DNA of 64,000 nucleotides, taken from positions 372,330 to 436,329 of the forward strand of contig JAIBCC010000002.1 in assembly GCA_019694395.1 (NCBI GenBank), written 5' to 3'. The position numbers and the translations under genes were made by a program. How positions within the stretch are numbered: the first letter of the stretch is position 1; the number at the start of each line of letters is the position of its first letter. This DNA comes from Pyrinomonadaceae bacterium (GTDB taxonomy: Bacteria; Acidobacteriota; Blastocatellia; Pyrinomonadales; Pyrinomonadaceae). Below are positions 25,388 through 32,359 of this stretch, one piece after another. The notes beneath the pieces were generated by a model. The model saw nothing but the letters and a program-made list of their open reading frames with translations. It was not told where the DNA came from and searched no databases.

Positions 25388-25816
25388 TTATTTTCGATAA
25401 ACTGCCAAATGACCTCTAACAACTCCCAAAATATAAAAGTCATCAGACTTTCTGATTTTGATGGGTTCGTAAGATTTATTGGCTGAAACTAAATATAAAC
25501 CATTGCAAGTTTGCTCGAAAATTTTGACGCAGTTTTTACCGTTAATTCTAGAAACAATCACATCGCCGTGAGATGGAGCGCAATAGGTATCGGCAAAAAC
25601 AATATAACCGGGCTTAATATATTCGAGCATAGAATCTCCGGTTACGCGATAAGCCATAAATCCTTCCCGTCCGCCCGTTATGAGTTCATTGAGATCAACT
25701 AAATCATAATCCTCGAAAACTTCTGCCGGATCGCCTGCTGCTAATGCCGATAACGCTATCGGCATTTTTTTGTTAGAATTCGGAGCAATTTCGCTGCCAT
25801 TGTGGAAGTTATACAT
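25388..25816 (-). CDS. S24 LexA/UmuD-like peptidase, stand-alone
   Basis: 142 residues, lacking a DNA-binding domain. It carries an S24 active site: Ser62 in TGDSM and Lys98 in NCVKIF, and an Ala27-Gly28 pair in the A-L-A-A-G-D-P region resembling the self-cleavage site of LexA/CI. It begins five bases after the HTH gene. Residues 7-16 (GSEIAPNSNK) resemble residues 202-211 (GVELAPKSNK) of the upstream HTH protein, as if the two proteins shared a linker. Probably half of a split SOS-inducible repressor, or a UmuD-like partner. Function is inferred. Confidence 0.8.
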   Translation of the reverse strand: MYNFHNGSEIAPNSNKKMPIALSALAAGDPAEVFEDYDLVDLNELITGGREGFMAYRVTGDSMLEYIKPGYIVFADTYCAPSHGDVIVSRINGKNCVKIFEQTCNGLYLVSANKSYEPIKIRKSDDFYILGVVRGHLAVYRK

Positions 25817-25821
25817 ATTTT

Positions 25822-26502
25822 TTATCCTGCCTTTTTTAGTTTTTCGTTTTCATTATCCTGTTTTATTAATTTGTTTGATTTAGGAGCTAACTCGACTCCT
25901 TTTTCAAATGGGTCAATTTCATTATTTTGTTCAGACATTTCATTAAAAATTCTACGAACATCACCTTCAAGCATTTCCCAAATTTCCTTTCTTACTTCCT
26001 CATCTTTTAAAAAATCCTTTGTTAATCTAACTTTTGCCCGTTGTTCATTAGAACGCGAAGACCTAGGCATCATCGCTTTTATTAATTCAATTTCATTCTC
26101 ATCATCAATTAACCCAGCATTAACTAAAGCGTTTTTTGCTGCTCCGGCAACTGCCTCCTCTAAAGTCTCTTTGTATCTTTCCGCAATTTCTTTTAATGAT
26201 TCTATCTGAGCCTTTGAGAATTTATTTCGTCCCCCAAACTTCTCAATGTCAAATTTATTTTCTTCTACTTCCTTATCAAGCAAAAGCCAATCAAGCGAAC
26301 AATCTGTTAGTTCAACGGTCTTTAAAAGTATTGGGAGTTGAGGAACTCTATCACCAGCGTAGTTACCAATTGCCACATCGGTTAAGTCTAATTCTTTTGC
26401 AATTTCAATGTTTTTTGTATAGCCGAATTTCTTTTTAAAAGCATCAAGAAATCTTCTACCAAAACCAGAAATCCTAACAGTTTGTTTGTTGCTATTTGAC
26501 AT
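25822..26502 (-). CDS. CI-like repressor, HTH protein without its peptidase domain
   Basis: 226 residues. The N-terminal part (about 9-70) is a CI-type helix-turn-helix: FLDAFKKKFGYTKNIEIAKE and DVAIGNYAGDRVPQLPILL, matching the Bacteriophage CI helix-turn-helix pattern. The middle is a long charged helix (about 90-190). It lacks the S24 active-site residues, which are in the next gene. The C-terminus (GVELAPKSNK, 202-211) repeats a motif near the N-terminus of that peptidase. It is divergent from the early operon across an 81-base region with an inverted repeat. Confidence 0.8.
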   Translation of the reverse strand: MSNSNKQTVRISGFGRRFLDAFKKKFGYTKNIEIAKELDLTDVAIGNYAGDRVPQLPILLKTVELTDCSLDWLLLDKEVEENKFDIEKFGGRNKFSKAQIESLKEIAERYKETLEEAVAGAAKNALVNAGLIDDENEIELIKAMMPRSSRSNEQRAKVRLTKDFLKDEEVRKEIWEMLEGDVRRIFNEMSEQNNEIDPFEKGVELAPKSNKLIKQDNENEKLKKAG

Positions 26503-26530
26503 TATCTAACAATTCGTTTACCATCCAAAC

Positions 26531-26556
26531 AAGTTGTTTATTTAACCAAACAACTT
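26531..26556. promoter_or_regulatory. Operator-like inverted repeat in the early promoter region
   Basis: AAGTTGTTT, eight bases, then AAACAACTT: nine-base arms. Located between the repressor and the Cro-like gene, near the expected early promoter. Half-site variants (CCAAACAA) occur around it. A binding site for the CI-like repressor is the natural reading. Confidence 0.6.
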
Positions 26557-26583
26557 TAACCAATTCTATAAGGAAATATAACT

Positions 26584-26808
26584 ATGAACCCAATCGAAAT
26601 CAAGGTGGAAATTGCTAAACGCGGTCTGACTCAAAAGCAAATGGCAGAAGAAATTGGAACGCGACCTGATACATTATCCCGCCTTATTAACGGATTTGCT
26701 TATTTTCCACTTATTGCCAAAGCAATTGAAGATCGCTACGGAATCATTATTCCGCCGCCAACTTCAAAAAGAATGCAAGGGGTCGAGTTAAAAAAACTTG
26801 TCGCTTAA
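26584..26808 (+). CDS. Cro/Ner-like HTH regulator
   Basis: 74 residues with an XRE-type helix-turn-helix: LTQKQMAEEIGTRPDTLSRL (15-34). It is the first gene of the rightward early operon, opposite the repressor, the place of Cro or Ner. The ribosome site is an AAGGAA nine bases before the ATG. Expected to turn down the early or repressor promoter after induction. Confidence 0.8.
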   Translation: MNPIEIKVEIAKRGLTQKQMAEEIGTRPDTLSRLINGFAYFPLIAKAIEDRYGIIIPPPTSKRMQGVELKKLVA

Positions 26809-26830
26809 TTCAAAAATAGGGAGAAAAACA

Positions 26831-27427
26831 ATGATTACTATCAGCCCAAAATTAAAAGTTATCAATAACCACGCTTACGCCAATTCATTGGATTTGGCTA
26901 TGCACTTTCATAAAAGACACGATGATGTTTTAAGGGCAATCCGCAAAACATTGACGGACTGTTCTGAAGAATTCAATCTCCGCAATTTTACGGAGATTAC
27001 CCGCCGAGATTCTCGCGGACGATGGCTTCCAGTTTTTAATCTTACTCGTGACGGATTTGCAATAGTTGCAATGTCTTTTACAGGCAAAGAAGCCACCAAA
27101 TGGAAAGAAGCCTACATCAACGCCTTTAACGAGATGGAATTCCAGCTTAATCAAAAGGCAATGCAATCTCATAATTGGGAGCAATTAACTTTGCGTTTTC
27201 CTGAAGTTGCCGAAACTCTGCACGGCACTTATCCGTCGATGACCATTACTTACGCACTCGGGCGTTTGACCGAACTCGGCTTAATGATTCCGCCCATTTC
27301 CCGTAACCAAATTATTTCATTAATAAAAAACGGAAAACTGAAAGGCTTCAAAGATGATCGCCAATGGTGCATCTATACTGATTCTTTTAATTATTTCGTC
27401 AAACTTCGCTCAGGGCAATTTGCCTGA
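26831..27427 (+). CDS. Rha family phage regulatory protein
   Basis: 198 residues; the start at 26831 is chosen because GGGAGAAA precedes it, and an upstream start would overlap the Cro gene. The N-terminal domain matches pRha proteins: SLDLAMHFHKRHDDVLRAIR (15-34), then DSRGRWLPVFNLTRDGFAI and SFTGKEATKWKEAYINAFN (about 89-107). Phage regulatory proteins of this type act on lytic-lysogenic choice. The C-terminal part may be a winged helix. Second gene of the early operon. Confidence 0.85.
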   Translation: MITISPKLKVINNHAYANSLDLAMHFHKRHDDVLRAIRKTLTDCSEEFNLRNFTEITRRDSRGRWLPVFNLTRDGFAIVAMSFTGKEATKWKEAYINAFNEMEFQLNQKAMQSHNWEQLTLRFPEVAETLHGTYPSMTITYALGRLTELGLMIPPISRNQIISLIKNGKLKGFKDDRQWCIYTDSFNYFVKLRSGQFA

Positions 27428-27527
27428 ATTTCTTTAGGTTTTTAACCGCCCGGTTAAAGCCTAAATTTTTTTGCCCAAAATCGGCAAGGTCTTTTTTTTC
27501 AAGAAACAAGATAGAGGAAAGTCTGAA

Positions 27528-27983
27528 ATGGAAAGTTGGGAAGTTTTAGAAATCGTTATCCCACGCAAGGCAAGTGAGAAAGTCGCACTCTTGTTGGGTG
27601 TTACGGCTGATTATGTTCGGCGTTGGAGACGTGAACCTGAAAGTGAAGATTCACCCAAGGCAAGCGGTCAACGGTCAATCTTAGATCGTATTTGCGATTT
27701 GATTGATGTTTGTTTTTTGGTCAACCCCAAAGATGTTTATTTGGTAATTCGGCATATCAACAACCATTACAACAATCTTGTCCAGACTCATTCAGTTGCT
27801 TTTGAAACGCAACATTGCCAAGCCAAAACCGCTGCCGAACTTTTGCAGGAAGCAGTTGAAGCGGTCAACCAATTAAATCTTGAGGCGTGTGACGATCAGA
27901 CCTATATCGAACTCGTGCAGCTTCGCGCCAAAACAGATTCTGCTATTGCTCAAGTTGAAAAAACTTTGAGGATAAAGGATTAA
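27528..27983 (+). CDS. Putative early phage DNA-binding protein
   Basis: 151 residues from MESWEVLEIV; this ATG has GAGGAAA upstream, while the longer frame start at 27471 has none. A helix-turn-helix-like segment (KASEKVALLLGVTADYVRRW, 13-32) lies near the N-terminus; the C-terminal half is helical. The function is unknown; a regulator of the early operon is likely from position and the motif. Confidence 0.6.
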   Translation: MESWEVLEIVIPRKASEKVALLLGVTADYVRRWRREPESEDSPKASGQRSILDRICDLIDVCFLVNPKDVYLVIRHINNHYNNLVQTHSVAFETQHCQAKTAAELLQEAVEAVNQLNLEACDDQTYIELVQLRAKTDSAIAQVEKTLRIKD

Positions 27984-27988
27984 CGAAA

Positions 27989-28159
27989 ATGAAAAAAATC
28001 AAAGTTTATAAAGGTTTTGTTATCGCCTTGGAGAAAGAATCAGGATTCTATGCAGTGTTTTTTCAAGATGAATGGTCAATGGGTGAAGGTTTTCGCACTG
28101 CCGAGATGGACGGCATTGGAACGATTCAACTATGTCAGGAATTTATTGATTGTTACTAA
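27989..28159 (+). CDS. Small early phage protein, 56 residues
   Basis: Reads MKKIKVYKGFVIALEKESGF then YAVFFQDEWSMGEGFR and ends in QLCQEFIDCY. It starts five bases after the previous stop, and the next gene follows with GGAGAAAA. A compact beta-type fold is likely. No family recognised. Confidence 0.55.
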   Translation: MKKIKVYKGFVIALEKESGFYAVFFQDEWSMGEGFRTAEMDGIGTIQLCQEFIDCY

Positions 28160-28171
28160 AGGAGAAAATTT

Positions 28172-28648
28172 ATGTCAGCCCAAAATGAAAATAATGAGTT
28201 CAAAAATGAAATTTGGTTGTTTATTGGCAACCATTTAGATAAAGACAAAGTAGGTGTCACATTTAAAACAATTGGCGAGGATGGCACACCAACGGGAAAT
28301 CCAATGTATTTCACTCCTGCAAAAAAAGTTTCATTTGCATCTGGAGGATTGTATGAACTTCCTGTCAAACGAACTTCCGATGACGGTGTTACCACACGCA
28401 TCAGTGAAGCCAAATTTAAAGGAATGATTTCAGACAGGGATTTGCTGAATGAACTCCAACTCAAACAAAGAATCTTCAATGAAGATTTACGACAACGGCA
28501 ACTTGAAAAGAAATACAAAAATGGTTTTGAACTTCCAGACAATTGGGGTGAAATCGTAGCACTTTACCGCAAGTGTAACGGCGCACAAAAAGAAACCTTT
28601 CGAGCAATGCTGATCAACAAATTAACCCAAGATGCTTGGAAAAAATAA
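28172..28648 (+). CDS. Early phage protein of unknown function
   Basis: 158 residues with a good ribosome site (AAGGAGA). The N-terminal half is beta-type with a conserved-looking PMYFTPAKKVSFASGG (about 44-59), and a helical charged middle follows (ELQLKQRIFNEDLRQRQLEK, about 93-112). No motif for a known activity is seen. Part of the early operon, so possibly replication/transposition support. Confidence 0.6.
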   Translation: MSAQNENNEFKNEIWLFIGNHLDKDKVGVTFKTIGEDGTPTGNPMYFTPAKKVSFASGGLYELPVKRTSDDGVTTRISEAKFKGMISDRDLLNELQLKQRIFNEDLRQRQLEKKYKNGFELPDNWGEIVALYRKCNGAQKETFRAMLINKLTQDAWKK

Positions 28649-28659
28649 GGAGTCTCTCT

Positions 28660-28869
28660 ATGTCAGTTCAAACTAAATCACAACCAATTGATATAACTCG
28701 TGTCTTTGAATTACAGCAAACGATGTTTGACGGGATGACTGTTCTTCATAGTGCCTTAACGGAAATTTCCAACCTGCCAAGTTCCGAAGGTGTGGAAATG
28801 AAAATTATTGCTCAATCAGCATTGAACGAAGTTGAAAAGCAACTTGTTGGAGGTAAAAAGAATGCCTAA
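28660..28869 (+). CDS. Small early phage protein
   Basis: 69 residues from MSVQTKSQPI, preceded by AGGAGTCTCTCT; a longer frame from 28636 lacks such a site. Helical, with a Q/E-rich end. Overlaps the start of the next gene by 8 bases. No family recognised. Confidence 0.55.
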   Translation: MSVQTKSQPIDITRVFELQQTMFDGMTVLHSALTEISNLPSSEGVEMKIIAQSALNEVEKQLVGGKKNA

Positions 28870-29338
28870 ATCAAAAGTGAAAAAGAAGAAAACGTTGGAG
28901 CAGCTACAACACGGTGCAATGTGGGATTTGGTTAAGCGAAATATGACAGAAGACCAATTTAGGGACTGGATTTTTACCTTAACCAATGGTGAGTCGGAAA
29001 GCTCGGCAGCTTTGACCTTTGAAATGAAAAACCACGTCATCACTCAACTTGGCGGCACGGCTTTCACTCGTCCGAGCAAATCACGCCGGACAATGCAGCA
29101 CGAACGTCAAAAAAATGGAGTTGAAACACTGGTTACTCCAACAATGATGGACTTGATGCGGAGCCGGTGGCGAATGGTTGAAGGTCGGACTGACGAAGGT
29201 TTGGAGCAATTAAGTCTCAACATTATCAAGGTCAAAAAACCGAGAACGACCAAGGAATGTTCAAAAGTAATTGAGGCTATCAAATCAATGAACAGCCGTG
29301 AAATTTCAAAGCAAAAAGCAAAGCAGGAGGCTGCTTAA
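28862..29338 (+). CDS. GemA-like protein (Mu gp16 / DUF1018 candidate)
   Basis: 158 residues from MPKSKVKKKK, start chosen by the GGAGGTAAAAAG site. The section MWDLVKRNMTEDQFRDWIFT followed by SSAALTFEMKNHVITQLGG (about 20-58) matches the pattern of Mu gp16/GemA, a small DNA-associated early regulator. The end is basic and helical. The match is by eye, moderate. Confidence 0.5.
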   Translation: MPKSKVKKKKTLEQLQHGAMWDLVKRNMTEDQFRDWIFTLTNGESESSAALTFEMKNHVITQLGGTAFTRPSKSRRTMQHERQKNGVETLVTPTMMDLMRSRWRMVEGRTDEGLEQLSLNIIKVKKPRTTKECSKVIEAIKSMNSREISKQKAKQEAA

Positions 29339-29339
29339 C

Positions 29340-29513
29340 TTGAAAGGTAAAACTCATCAACATTTTGAACTTGCTCCGGGTTGTATGGTCAAAGGCGATC
29401 CGAATATGAGTGCCGAAACTAAAGCCGCATTACTCAAAATGTTTGAGTCAGCCATTGAACAACTTAAAAAGTTTGGGACTAAAAACCCAAAACCGCGAAA
29501 GCGGATTAAATAA
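29340..29513 (+). CDS. Small basic early protein, TTG start
   Basis: 57 residues. A strong AGGAGG nine bases upstream of TTG at 29340 decides the start; the longer ATG frame from 29298 lies mostly inside the previous gene. It ends in a basic tail (KPRKRIK). Unknown function; maybe nucleic-acid binding. Confidence 0.5.
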   Translation: MKGKTHQHFELAPGCMVKGDPNMSAETKAALLKMFESAIEQLKKFGTKNPKPRKRIK

Positions 29514-29550
29514 AAACTAACGGAGGTAGCCTCCCGAAGTTTCGAGACTC

Positions 29551-29579
29551 GGCGGAGTCTAAACCGCTCCGCCTTTTTT
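29551..29579 (+). terminator. Intrinsic terminator inside the early operon
   Basis: GGCGGAG, nine-base loop, CTCCGCC, then TTTTTT. Strong G+C stem of seven pairs and a T run. It lies before the next gene at 29589, so downstream early genes would require read-through or antitermination. Confidence 0.75.
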
Positions 29580-29588
29580 GAGAATAAT

Positions 29589-30242
29589 ATGTCAATTTTA
29601 AAAACTGTCACGGTTTACCAATGCGACGAATGCCAAAAGGTCACAACCGTCAAAAGCAACGAAGAATTCAAACAATTCGAGGCGGAATGGCATTCAAGTA
29701 TCAATTATGATTTTTGCCCTCCTTGCCAGATGAAGGACACAACCCAAGCCCGAATCATTGAAGACAATAATAATTTGGCAGCAATTGATGGCAAATTTGC
29801 TGAAATTGAAAATCCCTTGAAAAAGATTTTGCCTGACTCCAAATGTGAACGCTGTTTCGATTCAGGTGTTTGGCTGACTCCGCGAAACAAAGTTGAGATT
29901 TGTCCAAACTTACAACTTGGGTTGAACCATCAAAGTCCAAACATAGCATCCTTTTTATTTTCTCGTGCAGCTCATCAGCTTAATGAAATTTCCGTGTGGG
30001 TTAGCCCTTTTTGTTTCGAGTTAGCACGAATCTTAACTCAATATTCAGCCGAAAATCCTTGTCCGCATACGGCACTTATAGATTGCTTTTATGCGGATAC
30101 CAATCTAACCCAAGATGAAAAACAACGAAAATTAGAAGGACTTTTTGCCGAACTCAAAGAGGTTTGGATACTGCCAATCGGTTGCCGGGAAAATGAACCG
30201 AAAGGTTATTGGATTGATGTCAACCAAAAGGAGAAAACCTAA
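29589..30242 (+). CDS. Zinc-finger-type early phage protein
   Basis: 217 residues. Two Cys-rich sites: CDECQKVTT (12-20) with a partner CPPC (43-46), and CERCFDSGVW (86-95). The first looks like a zinc ribbon. The rest, including LARILTQYSAENPCPH, is helical. It resembles no family I know. It starts 10 bases after the terminator's T run, and the ribosome site is weak. Confidence 0.6.
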   Translation: MSILKTVTVYQCDECQKVTTVKSNEEFKQFEAEWHSSINYDFCPPCQMKDTTQARIIEDNNNLAAIDGKFAEIENPLKKILPDSKCERCFDSGVWLTPRNKVEICPNLQLGLNHQSPNIASFLFSRAAHQLNEISVWVSPFCFELARILTQYSAENPCPHTALIDCFYADTNLTQDEKQRKLEGLFAELKEVWILPIGCRENEPKGYWIDVNQKEKT

Positions 30243-30331
30243 TGTTTACATTTTTGTTTGTGGTTTGCGCTTATCTATTGATTTGTGGTTTGCACGCTCT
30301 CAATGAGTATTTGTTTGAAGAGGAAGAATAA
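30242..30331 (+). CDS. 29-residue membrane peptide
   Basis: Begins MFTFLFVVCAYLLICGLHAL and ends EEEE. GGAG lies upstream and its TAA overlaps the next ATG, so it seems translated in the operon. A single helix through the membrane. Unknown function. Confidence 0.5.
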   Translation: MFTFLFVVCAYLLICGLHALNEYLFEEEE

Positions 30332-30612
30332 TGGCTAAACGATCAGAAACAACCTACGAAATTAAAACGGTCAGCAAAGCCTTGCAGGTTTTAATGGCAC
30401 TGCAAAGTGAGGAATTTGTGCCGCTTCATATCACGGAAATTATGGAAAAAACCGGATTTCCGCGCAGCTTTTGCAACGAGGCTTTAATCACGTTCAAACT
30501 CAATGGCTTTGCTGATCAACCGACTAAAACAACTTGGATAGCTGGACGTAAATTGTTGAGTTTTTCTGCCCGATACAACGAAACAGTTATGAATGTTCTA
30601 AGCAAAAAATAG
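30331..30612 (+). CDS. Winged-helix (IclR N-terminal-like) protein
   Basis: 93 residues: SKALQVLMALQSEEFVPLHI then TEIMEKTGFPRSF is an IclR-type winged helix-turn-helix (about 15-50), followed by a short wing and end. Overlaps the previous gene by one base. Likely a DNA-binding control or partition protein of the early operon. Confidence 0.65.
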   Translation: MAKRSETTYEIKTVSKALQVLMALQSEEFVPLHITEIMEKTGFPRSFCNEALITFKLNGFADQPTKTTWIAGRKLLSFSARYNETVMNVLSKK

Positions 30613-30624
30613 GAAGGAAAAAAA

Positions 30625-31599
30625 ATGAAGAATGACAAACTTGAAAAGTTAAAAGACGATGCCGGACAAAGTGCTGTTTCCGCCCTTGCTTCCGCCGATG
30701 CACAGCAACGCCGGGACAATGCGAACAGGCTCATTGGCGGAATTATGGTCACCCATTCTCTTAGTGAGAAATTGGCTAGCGAAACAATCAAAGGAATTCA
30801 ATTAATTCGGGATGAACAAATTTATAAATCTTTGGGTTATTCCGATTTCGTAACCTGTCTCAATGAGCTTCACGATCAGGGATTAATTACCTTTAATTAC
30901 AAGCGATTTAACGAGCGTGAAGTTTTATTAAAAGAACACGGCGTGGCTGTTTACAACCTTTTGGAATCAGTTGATATAAAGATTTCCCGCCGCAAATTAC
31001 TGACAGCCGGACAGGTTCAGGTGGAAGGGGAAAAGGTCATTATTGTATCTGAAAAGGATGGTGAACCTATCACGGAAGAAATTCCTGTCAGCGACCGCAA
31101 AAGACTGATTGCTTCACTTTCCACGTTAGCCGATAAGAACTTAGTGCTTGAGCAAAAGAACATCAATCTTTCCATTAAAAGCAAACAGGATCAAGACCAA
31201 ATCAAACGGCTCAAAAAAGACTTGGAGGAAGCCAAATCACGACCGGGCGAAAAGTCGGTTGAAGCAATCGAATTTGAAGCCTATCAGAGAGCCACAGCTG
31301 CTATTGATGCGTGGGCTGAGATTGTTAAATCCTTTAAGCCAGAGCAAAAGGATAAATTCTCAGACCTGTTTCTTAAATCGCTGGCAAATTCCGTGTTTCG
31401 GGTTCAATCAGCCTATGACCGAAAACTTTTCAGTTTTAAGGCTGCCAGTAAAAGTGTGATGGAAATGAGCGCAAAGGAACGCGAAAAATATCTCGCTGAA
31501 AAGTTGAAAGACGTTGGCGAGGAAAATGATTTTGCCGAACTTGCCGAACTTTCAAACAAGCTAAATGAAGAGGCACTAGCCGATTCTTTCAATAAATAA
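30625..31599 (+). CDS. Early phage protein with coiled coil
   Basis: 324 residues with a good AAGGAAGG site. Residues 60-130 contain a winged-helix-like segment (SDFVTCLNELHDQGLITFNY); residues 190-215 are a coiled coil (KSKQDQDQIKRLKKDLEEAK); the C-terminal 100 residues are helical. No catalytic motif. It forms part of the early block just before the transposase, so a DNA-transaction role is plausible but not shown. Confidence 0.6.
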   Translation: MKNDKLEKLKDDAGQSAVSALASADAQQRRDNANRLIGGIMVTHSLSEKLASETIKGIQLIRDEQIYKSLGYSDFVTCLNELHDQGLITFNYKRFNEREVLLKEHGVAVYNLLESVDIKISRRKLLTAGQVQVEGEKVIIVSEKDGEPITEEIPVSDRKRLIASLSTLADKNLVLEQKNINLSIKSKQDQDQIKRLKKDLEEAKSRPGEKSVEAIEFEAYQRATAAIDAWAEIVKSFKPEQKDKFSDLFLKSLANSVFRVQSAYDRKLFSFKAASKSVMEMSAKEREKYLAEKLKDVGEENDFAELAELSNKLNEEALADSFNK

Positions 31600-31621
31600 C
31601 CATTTTTTAAGGAGAATAATT

Positions 31622-32290
31622 ATGAGCGAAAAACAAAAAAACTGGACAAACATCCAAGCACAAATCGCCGCTGATTTGTGTCTGACCTATGGGATTGACG
31701 AGGAAGAAATAATTTTCTTCGGGGATAATCCAAAACCATTATTAAGTTACGAAGCAACTTGTGTCTTGTGCAATCAATTAACCAATTTGAAAGGTATTCA
31801 AATTGAACCAGTTGCCAGTCCTTTTCAGGACTCCTTTACGGTTCGCTGCATTTTGACTCTTAACAATGGAGACAAACGTGAATCGTGGGGTGTCACTAAC
31901 AAGAATGAAATAGTTGATGGTGCAACATTGTCCGAGTCTCAAATCTTTCAGTCCGCGAGTTCAAAAGCCATTCGGAATGCACTTCGAGCCGCAGGAATTG
32001 ATCTCATCAGACTTCATAATCAAATGAAAAATGGGGAAAACGAATTGATTTATAGTCCAACTAAAAATGCAATTACTACTCTTCTTGCACAGGCTCATAT
32101 TCTTGGCAAAGAGGCTGAACTTATTATTCTTGATCCTGTCACCAAACAGGTAGATAAAACGGCTTGGCATCGTTTGATCAGAAACCGTTACGGTAAAAAT
32201 CACAGCAACGAATTATCTGAAGCTGCGTTGACTGATTTTGTCGCAGTTTTGAAAACACTTGTTCCGCAAGGTCAAGTATTGGCAGCATAA
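31622..32290 (+). CDS. Early phage protein, possibly DNA-annealing-like
   Basis: 222 residues. The stretch ESQIFQSASSKAIRNALRAA ending GIDL (about 104-127) resembles the helix of Rad52-like annealing proteins (ALR..GI), and a beta sheet precedes it (FTVRCILTLNNGDKRESWG). That is suggestive only. It lies directly upstream of the transposase with a GGAG ribosome site. Confidence 0.4.
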   Translation: MSEKQKNWTNIQAQIAADLCLTYGIDEEEIIFFGDNPKPLLSYEATCVLCNQLTNLKGIQIEPVASPFQDSFTVRCILTLNNGDKRESWGVTNKNEIVDGATLSESQIFQSASSKAIRNALRAAGIDLIRLHNQMKNGENELIYSPTKNAITTLLAQAHILGKEAELIILDPVTKQVDKTAWHRLIRNRYGKNHSNELSEAALTDFVAVLKTLVPQGQVLAA

Positions 32291-32359
32291 CTCCCAACTG
32301 GCGGAGGTCTTATCAGCCCAACCTCCGCCTGATTTCTTCAAAAGGAAAACAAGAAAACA

